Assembly: GCA_910584875.1 (NCBI GenBank)
Contig: CAJUDA010000005.1
Span: forward strand, 62,001 to 126,000
From: an uncultured Eubacterium sp.
Lineage (GTDB): Bacteria > Bacillota > Clostridia > Lachnospirales > Lachnospiraceae
DNA: 64,000 bases
Direction: 5' to 3'
Made by a program: the position numbers and the translations under genes. Below are positions 51,108 to 58,851 of the stretch, piece after piece (position 1 is the first letter of the stretch; every line of letters starts with the position of its first letter). The notes beneath the pieces were generated by a model. That model did no database searches. It saw only the letters and a program-made list of their open reading frames with translations, and was not told the origin of the DNA.

Positions 51108-52397
51108 ATGAACCATTTTTCTAATATATCATATATGATCAGTCATGTATTTCTGATGCTGTTTATCTATTTTTTTACAAGATACCGTTATACGAAGGTG
51201 AAAACGGTCCTGATCTGTATTGGCGCATTTTTGTCATTATGCCTGCTGGATCAGGTGAAGCTCATACTTTTTCCAGAGAGTAACGTCTGTTATTTTGTCG
51301 TGACACTGGTCGAGATTTTTATCACACAGTTTACTGCGATTTTCATCTCTGCCAGAAGGAACAGTAAAACAGTGTTTATGGGGCTCAGCTCTTCCAACTG
51401 TGTAATCGCAGGAAGTATCTCGGCAGTTATTCTTTATATATGGACAGGGAATATGGTGCTTTCTATTGCCGGGAGCATTCTGGTCCATCTTGCCATCCTG
51501 CTTTTACTGTCGTACCGGATCAGGAGGATCTGGCTGGGGTATATTGACAGGGAAGATATGACAGACCGGTGGGAACTATGTCTGATTCCTGTGTTCTTTT
51601 ATTGTGGGTTTTCCTGCCTTACATTTTTTCCCTTCACGCTATATGATAATCCGGATAATATACTTGCCACGCTTGTATTTATCGTAACGATGTTTGTCTC
51701 CTATATCGTGGCGCTGCGGTATATGGAAAGTGAGAGCCAGAAGAGGAATATGTACTGGAAAAATGTTGTGTCGGAATTCTATATCAAGGGGCTGGAGAAC
51801 CAGTATTATCTGGTAGAGCAGTCCGAACGGAACATGAGGATACTCCGTCATGATATGAGGCATTACTCCGGAATGATCCATTCCCTGCTGGATCAGGGAG
51901 AATATGCACAGGTCAGGAAGATTGCCGAGCATATTAATGAGGTAGTAGATGAAAACAGGGTGACCAGGTATTGTAACAACCTGGTTATCAACACAATTTT
52001 TTCCCATCTGATGGAACAGGCGCAGGCCCTGGATATAAAGGTGCACTATGATATCCGAGCCGGAAAAGACATACTGGTAAATCCGCAGGAGCTGGCGATC
52101 GTCGTCGCCAATCTTTTTGAAAATGCCGTGGAATGTGTAAAAGGGATGGAGGCTGTGAAGAGATCTGTTGATATCAAAGTCCACTGTACGGAGAAATATT
52201 TACTGGTCCATACCAAAAATGAGTGTGCAAATGAGATCGTCTTTGATCCGGTCAGCGGGTTGCCGGGGAGCAGTAAGGGAAGCGGACACGGCTTTGGAAT
52301 GCAGAGTGCACAGGCGTTTGCAGACCGGATCGGGGGAAATTTTGGCTGTAGTTATGAAAAAGGCATATTTGATAGTGTGCTGTATGCGAAATTTTAG
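51108..52397 (+). CDS. Sensor histidine kinase, AgrC/GHKL type
   Basis: A 429-residue kinase with about six N-terminal membrane segments (residues 5-200), a dimerisation segment with phospho-acceptor His in MRILRHDMRHYSGMIHSLLD, and a GHKL ATPase domain with N-box NPQELAIVVANLFENAVECV and a G-box near GSSKGSGHGFGMQSAQAFAD. It is the partner of the LytTR regulator directly upstream. Kinases of this group often sense peptides, but no pheromone gene is seen nearby. The ATG at 51108 (MNHFSNISYM) is preferred to 51072 inside the regulator gene. Confidence 0.85.
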   Translation: MNHFSNISYMISHVFLMLFIYFFTRYRYTKVKTVLICIGAFLSLCLLDQVKLILFPESNVCYFVVTLVEIFITQFTAIFISARRNSKTVFMGLSSSNCVIAGSISAVILYIWTGNMVLSIAGSILVHLAILLLLSYRIRRIWLGYIDREDMTDRWELCLIPVFFYCGFSCLTFFPFTLYDNPDNILATLVFIVTMFVSYIVALRYMESESQKRNMYWKNVVSEFYIKGLENQYYLVEQSERNMRILRHDMRHYSGMIHSLLDQGEYAQVRKIAEHINEVVDENRVTRYCNNLVINTIFSHLMEQAQALDIKVHYDIRAGKDILVNPQELAIVVANLFENAVECVKGMEAVKRSVDIKVHCTEKYLLVHTKNECANEIVFDPVSGLPGSSKGSGHGFGMQSAQAFADRIGGNFGCSYEKGIFDSVLYAKF

Positions 52398-52488
52398 GGG
52401 GGATTTTTGTAAAAATGGGAAGCATTACAGGGGGATAATACGATATAATAATTCACGGTTAAACCATTTTTCAAGGAGGTAATCCGAA

Positions 52489-54414
52489 TTGCAGAAAACT
52501 TTTGTGAAGTATGCAGCTGTCATAATAACATCCGCTATATTGCTTATACTACTGATCAATTTTCTGTTCAGGCTGCGATGGCTGGAAGCTCAACAATTAA
52601 ATACCTTTCTTACAAAAACGGAGCAGGTCATACATACGATGGAAAATAACAGTCAGGAACTGGCTGAGCTGAACAAGAGTCTGGATACGGATTACCTCAC
52701 AAGAGCAAAGGCTGCCGCTTATGTTATGGATCATCAGAAGGAGGTATCTCTTAATGTAAAGGAGATGCAGTATCTTGCAAAACTCCTTAACGTAGATGAA
52801 CTTCACGTGATAGATGAAAAAGGGTTTATCGTGTCAGGTTCTGTTTCAAAATATATCGGGATCGACATGGATGACCACAAGCAGACGCGGGAATTTCTCT
52901 CTCTATTGGAGAGTGATGATAAAGATGCTTATCTGATCCAGGATCCGCAGCCAAATGCAGCAGAGAATAAGATCATGAAATATGTGGGGGTAGTGAGAAA
53001 AGGACAGAAAGGAATTGTACAGGTTGGCTTTGAACCGGTCAGACAGATGGAGGCACAGTCTAGAAATACTTATGAATACATTTTTTCTAAATTCCCCACC
53101 GATGCCGGTGAGGAACTTTTTGCTGTTGACTGCAGATCTGGTAAGATACTGGGGCACTCGGATGGTCTCGATAAAACGTTTACTGGCGGTTACTATCAGC
53201 TGGAGGAGCTGGCGGAGTGCACCGAGGGCGCTTATGTAGAAGGAGAAAATGGCAGAGTCATGTACGTGGCGGCCAGGAGGTACGGCGATGTGATGATCTG
53301 CGGAACGGTGCCGCGTAAGCAGATTTTCAGGAGATTGTGGAATGATGTGCTGGTCGCCTTTCTTTATTTGCTGATCATTGAAATCGCTGTCCTTTTTCTA
53401 TTGAATTACCTTGTGAAACGGAAAGTAGTGAACGGGATCCATAGCATTATAGGAAGCCTGGACGCCATCACAGAAGGTAATCTGGATACTACGGTGGGAG
53501 TGGGAGGCAATCCTGAATTTGAGAAACTGAGTCATGGGATCAATGCGATGGTAAAAAGCATTGTAAGTCTTTCTGACCGTATTTCTTCTATTATTGAAGT
53601 CAGTGGTATTCCCCTTGCCGCCTTTGAATATGAAACGGGAGTGGGGCATGTATTTGCCACATCTGGTCTCAAGACATTGCTGCATATTCCGGAGGGAAGG
53701 GCTGAAGAGCTTTATCGTGATCCCGGCGCCTTTGATGATTTTATCCACAAAATAACAGAGGCTCCTGTGGAGGGAGAAGAGGATATCTATGCGCTGGAAG
53801 AGGAAAAATATGTCCGCATCCATATGAAAAGGTCCGCCGGGGGCAATCTTGGTGTCGTTACCGATGTCAGCGGCCATATGATACAGAAGCTGCAGATGCG
53901 GTATGAAAATACCCACGACCCCCTCACGGGTCTGTACAAATTTCCGCATTTTCGGGAGCTGGCGTCTGAAATACTAAAGGAGCTGCCGGAAGATGGGATT
54001 TGTGCCGCCGTAATGATGGACCTGGATTCGTTTAAAACAATAAATGATACATACGGCCATGATGCGGGTGACCGGTATCTCAAAGAGTTTGCAGAGATTC
54101 TGTCTTCTATGCCGGAAGAGCATTTTGTGACGGCGAGGCGGTCAGGCGACGAGTTCTGCATGATGATCCACCGCTGCGAAAGTGTCCTGGAGATCAGGGG
54201 ATATCTGGATCAGTTCTACCAGATCCTGAGCGGGCATGAGGTGTCCCTGTCTGATACACAGAAACGACAGATCAGTGTATCTGCCGGATTTGCCTGCGCC
54301 AAAGGGACGGACCAGAGTATCACGATCCTGCTGAATCATGCTGATGAGGCATTATACGAAGTAAAAAGGGAAACGAAAGGACGATACACGGAATATACGG
54401 AATATCATAATTGA
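52489..54414 (+). CDS. Membrane diguanylate cyclase with dCache-like sensor
   Basis: A 641-residue protein. It has an N-terminal membrane helix (VIITSAILLILLINFLFRL), a periplasmic-type sensor (about 35-280, Cache-like: LHVIDEKGFIVSGSVSKYIG), a second helix (about 285-305), HAMP (INAMVKSIVSLSDRI region), a PAS-like segment and a GGDEF domain with DPLTGLYKFPHF, MMDLDSFKTINDTYGHDAGD and the active-site RRSGDEFCMM. SGDEF is an acceptable active variant, so it should make c-di-GMP. The start is a TTG with aaggaggt upstream. Confidence 0.85.
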   Translation: MQKTFVKYAAVIITSAILLILLINFLFRLRWLEAQQLNTFLTKTEQVIHTMENNSQELAELNKSLDTDYLTRAKAAAYVMDHQKEVSLNVKEMQYLAKLLNVDELHVIDEKGFIVSGSVSKYIGIDMDDHKQTREFLSLLESDDKDAYLIQDPQPNAAENKIMKYVGVVRKGQKGIVQVGFEPVRQMEAQSRNTYEYIFSKFPTDAGEELFAVDCRSGKILGHSDGLDKTFTGGYYQLEELAECTEGAYVEGENGRVMYVAARRYGDVMICGTVPRKQIFRRLWNDVLVAFLYLLIIEIAVLFLLNYLVKRKVVNGIHSIIGSLDAITEGNLDTTVGVGGNPEFEKLSHGINAMVKSIVSLSDRISSIIEVSGIPLAAFEYETGVGHVFATSGLKTLLHIPEGRAEELYRDPGAFDDFIHKITEAPVEGEEDIYALEEEKYVRIHMKRSAGGNLGVVTDVSGHMIQKLQMRYENTHDPLTGLYKFPHFRELASEILKELPEDGICAAVMMDLDSFKTINDTYGHDAGDRYLKEFAEILSSMPEEHFVTARRSGDEFCMMIHRCESVLEIRGYLDQFYQILSGHEVSLSDTQKRQISVSAGFACAKGTDQSITILLNHADEALYEVKRETKGRYTEYTEYHN

Positions 54415-54418
54415 ACCG

Positions 54419-54447
54419 TTGAATAGTCTGTCATATTATGATACAAT
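54419..54447 (+). promoter_or_regulatory. Sigma-A promoter of the second GGDEF gene
   Basis: TTGAAT (54419-54424), a 17-bp spacer and TACAAT (54442-54447). Confidence 0.6.
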
Positions 54448-54513
54448 TACTCATAGCAGAGTTGTATTATAGACTGGGGATATGATACTGGACTATTTGG
54501 GGGAGATGCATCA

Positions 54514-56121
54514 ATGACAAAGAATCTTATCAGGGGATTTGTTTGCGTATGCGTGCTGGCTTTTCTTTTTCTGATGTTTGTTATGCTGAAGTTTTCAACA
54601 AATATTTTTCAGGAAAAGGAAGAACGGACGCCGGAACGGTTTACAGGTCTGGAGATTACAGAGAAGACGGAAGATACGATCGTGCTGCATGGCATTCTTC
54701 CGGAAAGGGATCTGGGCAATGAATGCCTGGGCTTTCTTTCCTGCCACGAGGAGATCCGGGTTTATGCGGCAGGAGGACTTGCCTATTCATTGTACAAGGG
54801 TTCCAACCCATTTGGTACTACGACGGGACAGGTGTGGAATTTTGTGAATCTGCGTACCCGTTATGCGGATCAGCCTGTGACGATACAGATCAAGTCGGTT
54901 TATGGCAGGCAGCCGGAAGTGCCGACGATCTATATCGGCAGTAAACCGGAACTTCTCATGATGATCATCGGAAATAATATTATCACCTACGGGATCTGTA
55001 TCCTGGCGATTGTGATCGGCATCATCATGCTCATATACTGGACTTATGTCCATTTTCATACGTATATTAAGCCGGATATGCTGTATCTTGGCTTATTTTC
55101 GATCCTGCTGGGCTCCTGGTCCATCAACGAGGTTCCCATACAGGTACTCGTTCTCCAGAATCATGTTATTCTCAGTTACATGACATATATTTCCCTGATG
55201 CTGCTCCCTGTTCCGTTTTTACTATTTGTCAGAAGTCTGTATCATGACGAAAAGGACTGGGGATGGAATATAGCGATCCTGCTGGCTCTTTTGAATACGG
55301 TGGCGGGCATAGTGCTTCAGGTGGCGGGCATCCGGGATATGAACCGTATGCTGCCCTGCTCTCATATTGTACTGGGGATTGCTGTGCTTGTCGTTATTTA
55401 TTATACGATCCGGGAGATCCGCAGGGGCGGGCTGGAGCTCCGGGTCAAGATCAATATCGGTTGTATCATACTGGATATTGCCGCCTCGGTAGCGGATGTG
55501 CTGAACTATTATTTTTCTTCCCGGGAATTTGACAGCAATATGTTTGGCAGACTGGCGTTTTTTATCCATATCGTACTGCTGGGGTGGGCGGCGGTCAGGG
55601 AATCCACGACGCTGATGAAGAAAGGGCGTGAGGCTGCCATCTATGAAAGGCTGGCGTATCGCGATCAGCTGACAGAGCTGTTTAACCGTACTGCCTTTGA
55701 GGAGGATATGGAGAGGCTCTGGCAGGAAAATGAGAAAACACTTATCATCATGATGGATCTGAATGATCTGAAAAAATGCAATGATACCCTGGGGCATGAT
55801 GCGGGCGACCGCTATCTCAAAAATGCGGCTGAGATGATCGCTAAGGTGTTCCGGGATCAGGGGAAATGTTACCGTATCGGTGGGGATGAATTCTGCTCGG
55901 TCATGCAGGCGGAGGAAGAAAATGTAGAGCAAAAGTTTTTTGGAGCGCTGGAAGAACTGGAACATCAGTATAACCAGAACAGTTCGGTAGAGCAGATCGC
56001 TATCGCATACGGGTATGCCCGCTTTGACAAAAACAAGGATGGGAACCTGATGGACACGAGGAACCGTGCTGATGTAATGATGTACGAAAATAAAAATAAA
56101 ATGAAAATGGGCGCAAAATAA
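54514..56121 (+). CDS. Membrane diguanylate cyclase with 7TM (7TMR-DISM-like) sensor
   Basis: A 535-residue protein. After an N-terminal helix comes an extracytoplasmic DISM-like beta domain (about 40-150), then seven membrane helices (about 155-365, starting LMMIIGNNIITYGICILAIV) and a GGDEF domain: YRDQLTELFNRTAFEEDMER, MMDLNDLKKCNDTLGHDAGD and the canonical RIGGDEFCSVM. It should be an active cyclase. It is adjacent to another GGDEF gene of different sensor type but has its own promoter. gggggag precedes the ATG. Confidence 0.87.
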   Translation: MTKNLIRGFVCVCVLAFLFLMFVMLKFSTNIFQEKEERTPERFTGLEITEKTEDTIVLHGILPERDLGNECLGFLSCHEEIRVYAAGGLAYSLYKGSNPFGTTTGQVWNFVNLRTRYADQPVTIQIKSVYGRQPEVPTIYIGSKPELLMMIIGNNIITYGICILAIVIGIIMLIYWTYVHFHTYIKPDMLYLGLFSILLGSWSINEVPIQVLVLQNHVILSYMTYISLMLLPVPFLLFVRSLYHDEKDWGWNIAILLALLNTVAGIVLQVAGIRDMNRMLPCSHIVLGIAVLVVIYYTIREIRRGGLELRVKINIGCIILDIAASVADVLNYYFSSREFDSNMFGRLAFFIHIVLLGWAAVRESTTLMKKGREAAIYERLAYRDQLTELFNRTAFEEDMERLWQENEKTLIIMMDLNDLKKCNDTLGHDAGDRYLKNAAEMIAKVFRDQGKCYRIGGDEFCSVMQAEEENVEQKFFGALEELEHQYNQNSSVEQIAIAYGYARFDKNKDGNLMDTRNRADVMMYENKNKMKMGAK

Positions 56122-56246
56122 TTTTTTGCGAAGTGGATTTCAGGTATAATTTTCCGACCTTTACAGATACTAACATCACAGATTGGGAGAAAAGTCCAAC
56201 AGAAAAAATCAGTGAAAATCTGGAAAGTAAAGGAGATAAACAAAGT

Positions 56247-56792
56247 ATGAAAGCAACAGGAATCGTGCGCCGCATCGACGATCTTGGCCGCGTTGTGGTG
56301 CCTAAAGAGATAAGAAGAACGTTGAGGATCCGTGAGGGCGATCCGCTTGAAATCTATACAAACCGTGAGGGCGGGATTATTTTAAAAAAATACTCCCCCA
56401 TTGGAGAGCTGGGAGAACTGGCATCGGAGTATGTGGAAGCAGTGGCGCAGGTGGCAAAATGTACGGTCTGTGTGGCGGACAGGGACATGATCGTGGCTGC
56501 GGCAGGTCCCGGGAGGAAGGAATATCTGGGCAAGGAGATCCATGAGGACCTGATCCGGAGCATTGAGCTGCGTGAAAATTATGTGGCAACCGGAAATGAT
56601 ATTCATTTCAGTCAGATCACGGCGGATGAGACAGAGATTTATTCAGAAGCAGTCAGTACGATTCTTTGTGAGGGAGACGCCATCGGGGCAGTGATACTTC
56701 TCACAAAAAATGTCGAACGCGAGTTTGGAGAATTTGAAGAGAAAATGTCGCTGTGTGGAGCGAGTTTTCTTGGTAAACAGATGGAACAATAA
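56247..56792 (+). CDS. spoVT: Stage V sporulation regulator SpoVT (AbrB + GAF)
   Basis: SpoVT modulates sigma-G-dependent genes in the forespore. The 181-residue protein has the AbrB swapped-hairpin domain (MKATGIVRRIDDLGRVVVPK, REGDPLEIYTNREGGIILKK), and the remainder is the GAF-like domain (CTVCVADRDMIVAAAGPGRK, GNDIHFSQITADE). Length agrees with B. subtilis SpoVT (178). The ATG at 56247 follows aaaggag. It opens the conserved block also seen in Bacillus (spoVT ... rqcP-yabP-yabQ-divIC ... spoIIE ... tilS-hpt-ftsH). Confidence 0.93.
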   Translation: MKATGIVRRIDDLGRVVVPKEIRRTLRIREGDPLEIYTNREGGIILKKYSPIGELGELASEYVEAVAQVAKCTVCVADRDMIVAAAGPGRKEYLGKEIHEDLIRSIELRENYVATGNDIHFSQITADETEIYSEAVSTILCEGDAIGAVILLTKNVEREFGEFEEKMSLCGASFLGKQMEQ

Positions 56793-56802
56793 GGAAAAAA
56801 CC

Positions 56803-56831
56803 TTGACAAATCCTGTCAAAAAGGTTATATA
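56803..56831 (+). promoter_or_regulatory. Sigma-A promoter of the HU gene
   Basis: TTGACA (56803-56808), a 17-bp spacer and TATATA (56826-56831), 56 bp before the start. Confidence 0.7.
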
Positions 56832-56886
56832 TAGTTATATAGGTTGTTTAAATCTAGAAATATAATTTTTGAGGAGGATATAATCC

Positions 56887-57162
56887 ATGAACAAGACTGA
56901 ATTAGTAGCAGCAATCGCTGACCAGGCTGGTCTGTCAAAGAAGGATTCTGAGGCAGCATTGAAGGCTTTTATCTCCGTTGTTACCGATGAGATGAAAAAG
57001 GGTGAAAAAGTACAGCTGGTTGGTTTTGGTACATTTGAAGTAGCAGAGCGTGCTGCAAGAGAAGGTATCAATCCGCTGACGAAAAAACCTATGAGCATTC
57101 CTGCTTCTAAGGCTCCTAAGTTCAAAGCAGGCAGAGGCTTAAAGGACGCGGTAAACGCTTAA
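56887..57162 (+). CDS. hup: DNA-binding protein HU
   Basis: The 91-residue histone-like protein that bends and compacts DNA. It shows MNKTELVAAIADQAGLSKKD, the hinge GEKVQLVGFGTFEVAERAAR and the DNA-clasp tip NPLTKKPMSIPASKAPKFKA. Length is standard. Gaggagg precedes the ATG. Confidence 0.97.
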   Translation: MNKTELVAAIADQAGLSKKDSEAALKAFISVVTDEMKKGEKVQLVGFGTFEVAERAAREGINPLTKKPMSIPASKAPKFKAGRGLKDAVNA

Positions 57163-57259
57163 GTTTGTTTACACATTGGATTTTATCAGGCACTCTTTTG
57201 CGGTAATGCAGAGGGTGCCTGTTGTGGTTTTAGTGAAGACAGAGAGAGGTAAGGATGAG

Positions 57260-57499
57260 ATGAGACTGGATAAGTACTTAAAGGTGTCGCGGCTGATCAA
57301 AAGACGGACCGTGGCAAATGAGGCGTGTGATGCGGGAAGGATCCTGCTGAACGATAAAGTGGCAAAAGCATCGTCCCAGGTAAAACCGGGAGATATCATC
57401 GAGATCCAGTTTGGCAACCGGAGCACTAAGGTCCAGGTGCTGGGCGTGGAGGAAACATATAAAAAAGAAGAGGCGAGGGAACTTTATAAAGAGTTGTAA
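57260..57499 (+). CDS. rqcP: S4-domain ribosome-associated protein RqcP (YabO)
   Basis: RqcP binds the obstructed 50S subunit and helps RqcH add alanine tails to stalled peptides. The 79-residue protein is almost all an S4 RNA-binding domain (MRLDKYLKVSRLIKRRTVAN, GRILLNDKVAKASSQVKPGD). The position directly before yabP-yabQ matches B. subtilis yabO. The ATG at 57260 was chosen to fit the family N-terminus and follows gaggtaagg. Confidence 0.92.
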   Translation: MRLDKYLKVSRLIKRRTVANEACDAGRILLNDKVAKASSQVKPGDIIEIQFGNRSTKVQVLGVEETYKKEEARELYKEL

Positions 57500-57588
57500 T
57501 GAAGCAGTCATCTGCCGCATATATTATCCTAGTACAACGAACAGCAGGTTTTCTTTGTGTGTTACATTCAGGGAGAGAGGGATGGTAT

Positions 57589-57867
57589 ATGATACAGGAA
57601 CAGGCACGGACACAGACAAGTCACAGACTCACGATGCAGGACAGGGCAAAGGTAGAGCTTACAGGTGTGACGGAAGTCATTTCCTTTGATAATGAGGAAA
57701 TTATACTGGAGACAGTGGAGGGCGGCCTCCGTTTCGGGGGTGAGGAGCTTCATGTCAAACGCCTGACCCTGGAGCGCGGTGAGATCGCGATTGAAGGGCG
57801 GATCCGTGAGATCGCCTATCAGGAAACCGGAAAAGATAAAAGCTTCTTTGGCAGGTTATTCCGCTGA
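57589..57867 (+). CDS. yabP: Sporulation protein YabP
   Basis: A 92-residue protein of the YabP/YqfC family, which is needed at mid-sporulation. It shows HRLTMQDRAKVELTGVTEVI and FDNEEIILETVEGGLRFGGE, then LHVKRLTLERGEIAIEGRI. The ATG at 57589 has ggagagaggg upstream. Its stop overlaps the yabQ start (TGATG), so the two are coupled. Confidence 0.9.
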   Translation: MIQEQARTQTSHRLTMQDRAKVELTGVTEVISFDNEEIILETVEGGLRFGGEELHVKRLTLERGEIAIEGRIREIAYQETGKDKSFFGRLFR

Positions 57868-58244
57868 TGGAGATGATCATAGGGCAGCTCCGGTATTTTG
57901 GCGCTTCGTTTCTGCTTGGCGTCCTTCTGATGTTCCTGTATGACTTTTTGGAAATTTTCCGCTGCAAGGTCCGTCATGGAAGGGTATGGCTGTTTGTGGA
58001 GGACTGGCTGTTCTGGCTTGTGGCAGCGGTCTTTGTTTTTCAGATGATCTTCGCTCTCAATCATGGTATTATCCGAAGTTTTTTTATCCTGTCCTTTATC
58101 GGGGGAGTATCCTTGTACCGGGGACTGGTAAAAAGACATTTCATCTGCGGGGTTTTGAAGGTTCTTGACATTGTTTTCCGACCGTACGTTTGGATTCGGG
58201 GGAAAATCCGCAAAAAACGGGAAAAATGCGAAAAAAAAGCTTGA
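57867..58244 (+). CDS. yabQ: Sporulation membrane protein YabQ
   Basis: A 125-residue protein with about four membrane segments (QLRYFGASFLLGVLLMFLYD, WLFWLVAAVFVFQMIFAL, FFILSFIGGVSLYRGL and a C-terminal one). In Bacillus YabQ is needed for spore cortex formation. Its end is basic and Lys-rich. Position after yabP is conserved. Confidence 0.88.
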   Translation: MEMIIGQLRYFGASFLLGVLLMFLYDFLEIFRCKVRHGRVWLFVEDWLFWLVAAVFVFQMIFALNHGIIRSFFILSFIGGVSLYRGLVKRHFICGVLKVLDIVFRPYVWIRGKIRKKREKCEKKA

Positions 58245-58269
58245 AATGATGTCGGGAAATTGTTATAGT
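58241..58269 (+). promoter_or_regulatory. Sigma-A promoter of divIC
   Basis: TTGAAA (58241-58246), a 17-bp spacer and TATAGT (58264-58269). It lets the vegetative division gene be transcribed apart from yabPQ. Confidence 0.65.
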
Positions 58270-58335
58270 ATTGTTACAGTTGTTACTACAGTGATAGAAA
58301 ATATGTTCGCAGAAGGAATTAAGGGGATGGAGCCC

Positions 58336-58635
58336 ATGAGGAGAAGGGGACGCAGAAAGCGCAGAACAAGCCTGTATCTTGTTATGCTGGTGGTAGGGAT
58401 TTTTCTTGCCACGCTGATCATACAGGGTGCGGGACTGCAGGCAGACTGCCGGAGGCTGACAGCGGAGAAGAGCCAGCTGGAACAGAAAAAGAAAAATCTG
58501 GAAAAAGAACAGCAGAAGATTGTTGAGAAAGAAAAATATATGCAGACAGACAAGTACATAGAGGATATGGCGAGAGAGAAGTTTGGACTTGTCTATGACA
58601 ACGAGATCATATTTAAACCAGCGGATAGTGAATGA
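58336..58635 (+). CDS. divIC: Septum formation initiator DivIC/FtsB
   Basis: A 99-residue bitopic division protein: a basic N-terminus (MRRRGRRKRRTSLY), one membrane helix (LYLVMLVVGIFLATLIIQGA) and an extracytoplasmic coiled coil (CRRLTAEKSQLEQKKKNLEK) followed by YIEDMAREKFGLVYDNEIIF, the FtsB/DivIC hallmark. The ATG at 58336 has aagggg about 9 nt upstream. Order after yabQ is conserved with Bacillus. Confidence 0.92.
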   Translation: MRRRGRRKRRTSLYLVMLVVGIFLATLIIQGAGLQADCRRLTAEKSQLEQKKKNLEKEQQKIVEKEKYMQTDKYIEDMAREKFGLVYDNEIIFKPADSE

Positions 58636-58653
58636 TGCACTGTCCGTTTTTTT
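58622..58653 (+). terminator. Terminator overlapping the end of divIC
   Basis: Stem CGGATAGTG / CACTGTCCG (58622-58630 and 58638-58646, one wobble pair) then seven T. The divIC stop codon lies in its loop. Confidence 0.85.
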
Positions 58654-58706
58654 GTCCTGTGGGATCGGTGCCGCCCGGCTGGGGCGTCCTGCCCCAAAGC
58701 GAAAAA

Positions 58707-58772
58707 AGTCGAACGATTTTTATGGAGGGGATCCATCGTTTGACAAAATATGCCACAGCGTTTGTCTATACT
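58707..58772 (+). promoter_or_regulatory. spoIIE promoter with 21-bp spacing and a Spo0A-like box
   Basis: TTGACA (58740-58745) and TATACT (58767-58772) are separated by 21 bp instead of 17. In B. subtilis this over-long spacing is the mark of Spo0A~P-activated sigma-A promoters spoIIE and spoIIG. AGTCGAA at 58707-58713 differs by one base from the 0A box TGTCGAA. Confidence 0.7.
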
Positions 58773-58779
58773 GTCTCTT

Positions 58780-58813
58780 GTACAACGGCGGGTTTACATT
58801 GGCGCCGTTGTAC
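58780..58813 (+). repeat. Dispersed hairpin element, copy C (start of the spoIIE transcript)
   Basis: Perfect 11-bp stem GTACAACGGCG / CGCCGTTGTAC around the loop GGTTTACATTGG. The core matches copies A and B at 17 of 20 positions. It starts at about +1 or +2 of the predicted spoIIE transcript. Confidence 0.7.
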
Positions 58814-58851
58814 TGGCATATCGAATAGAAAGAGATGGGAGGCATCTGGTT

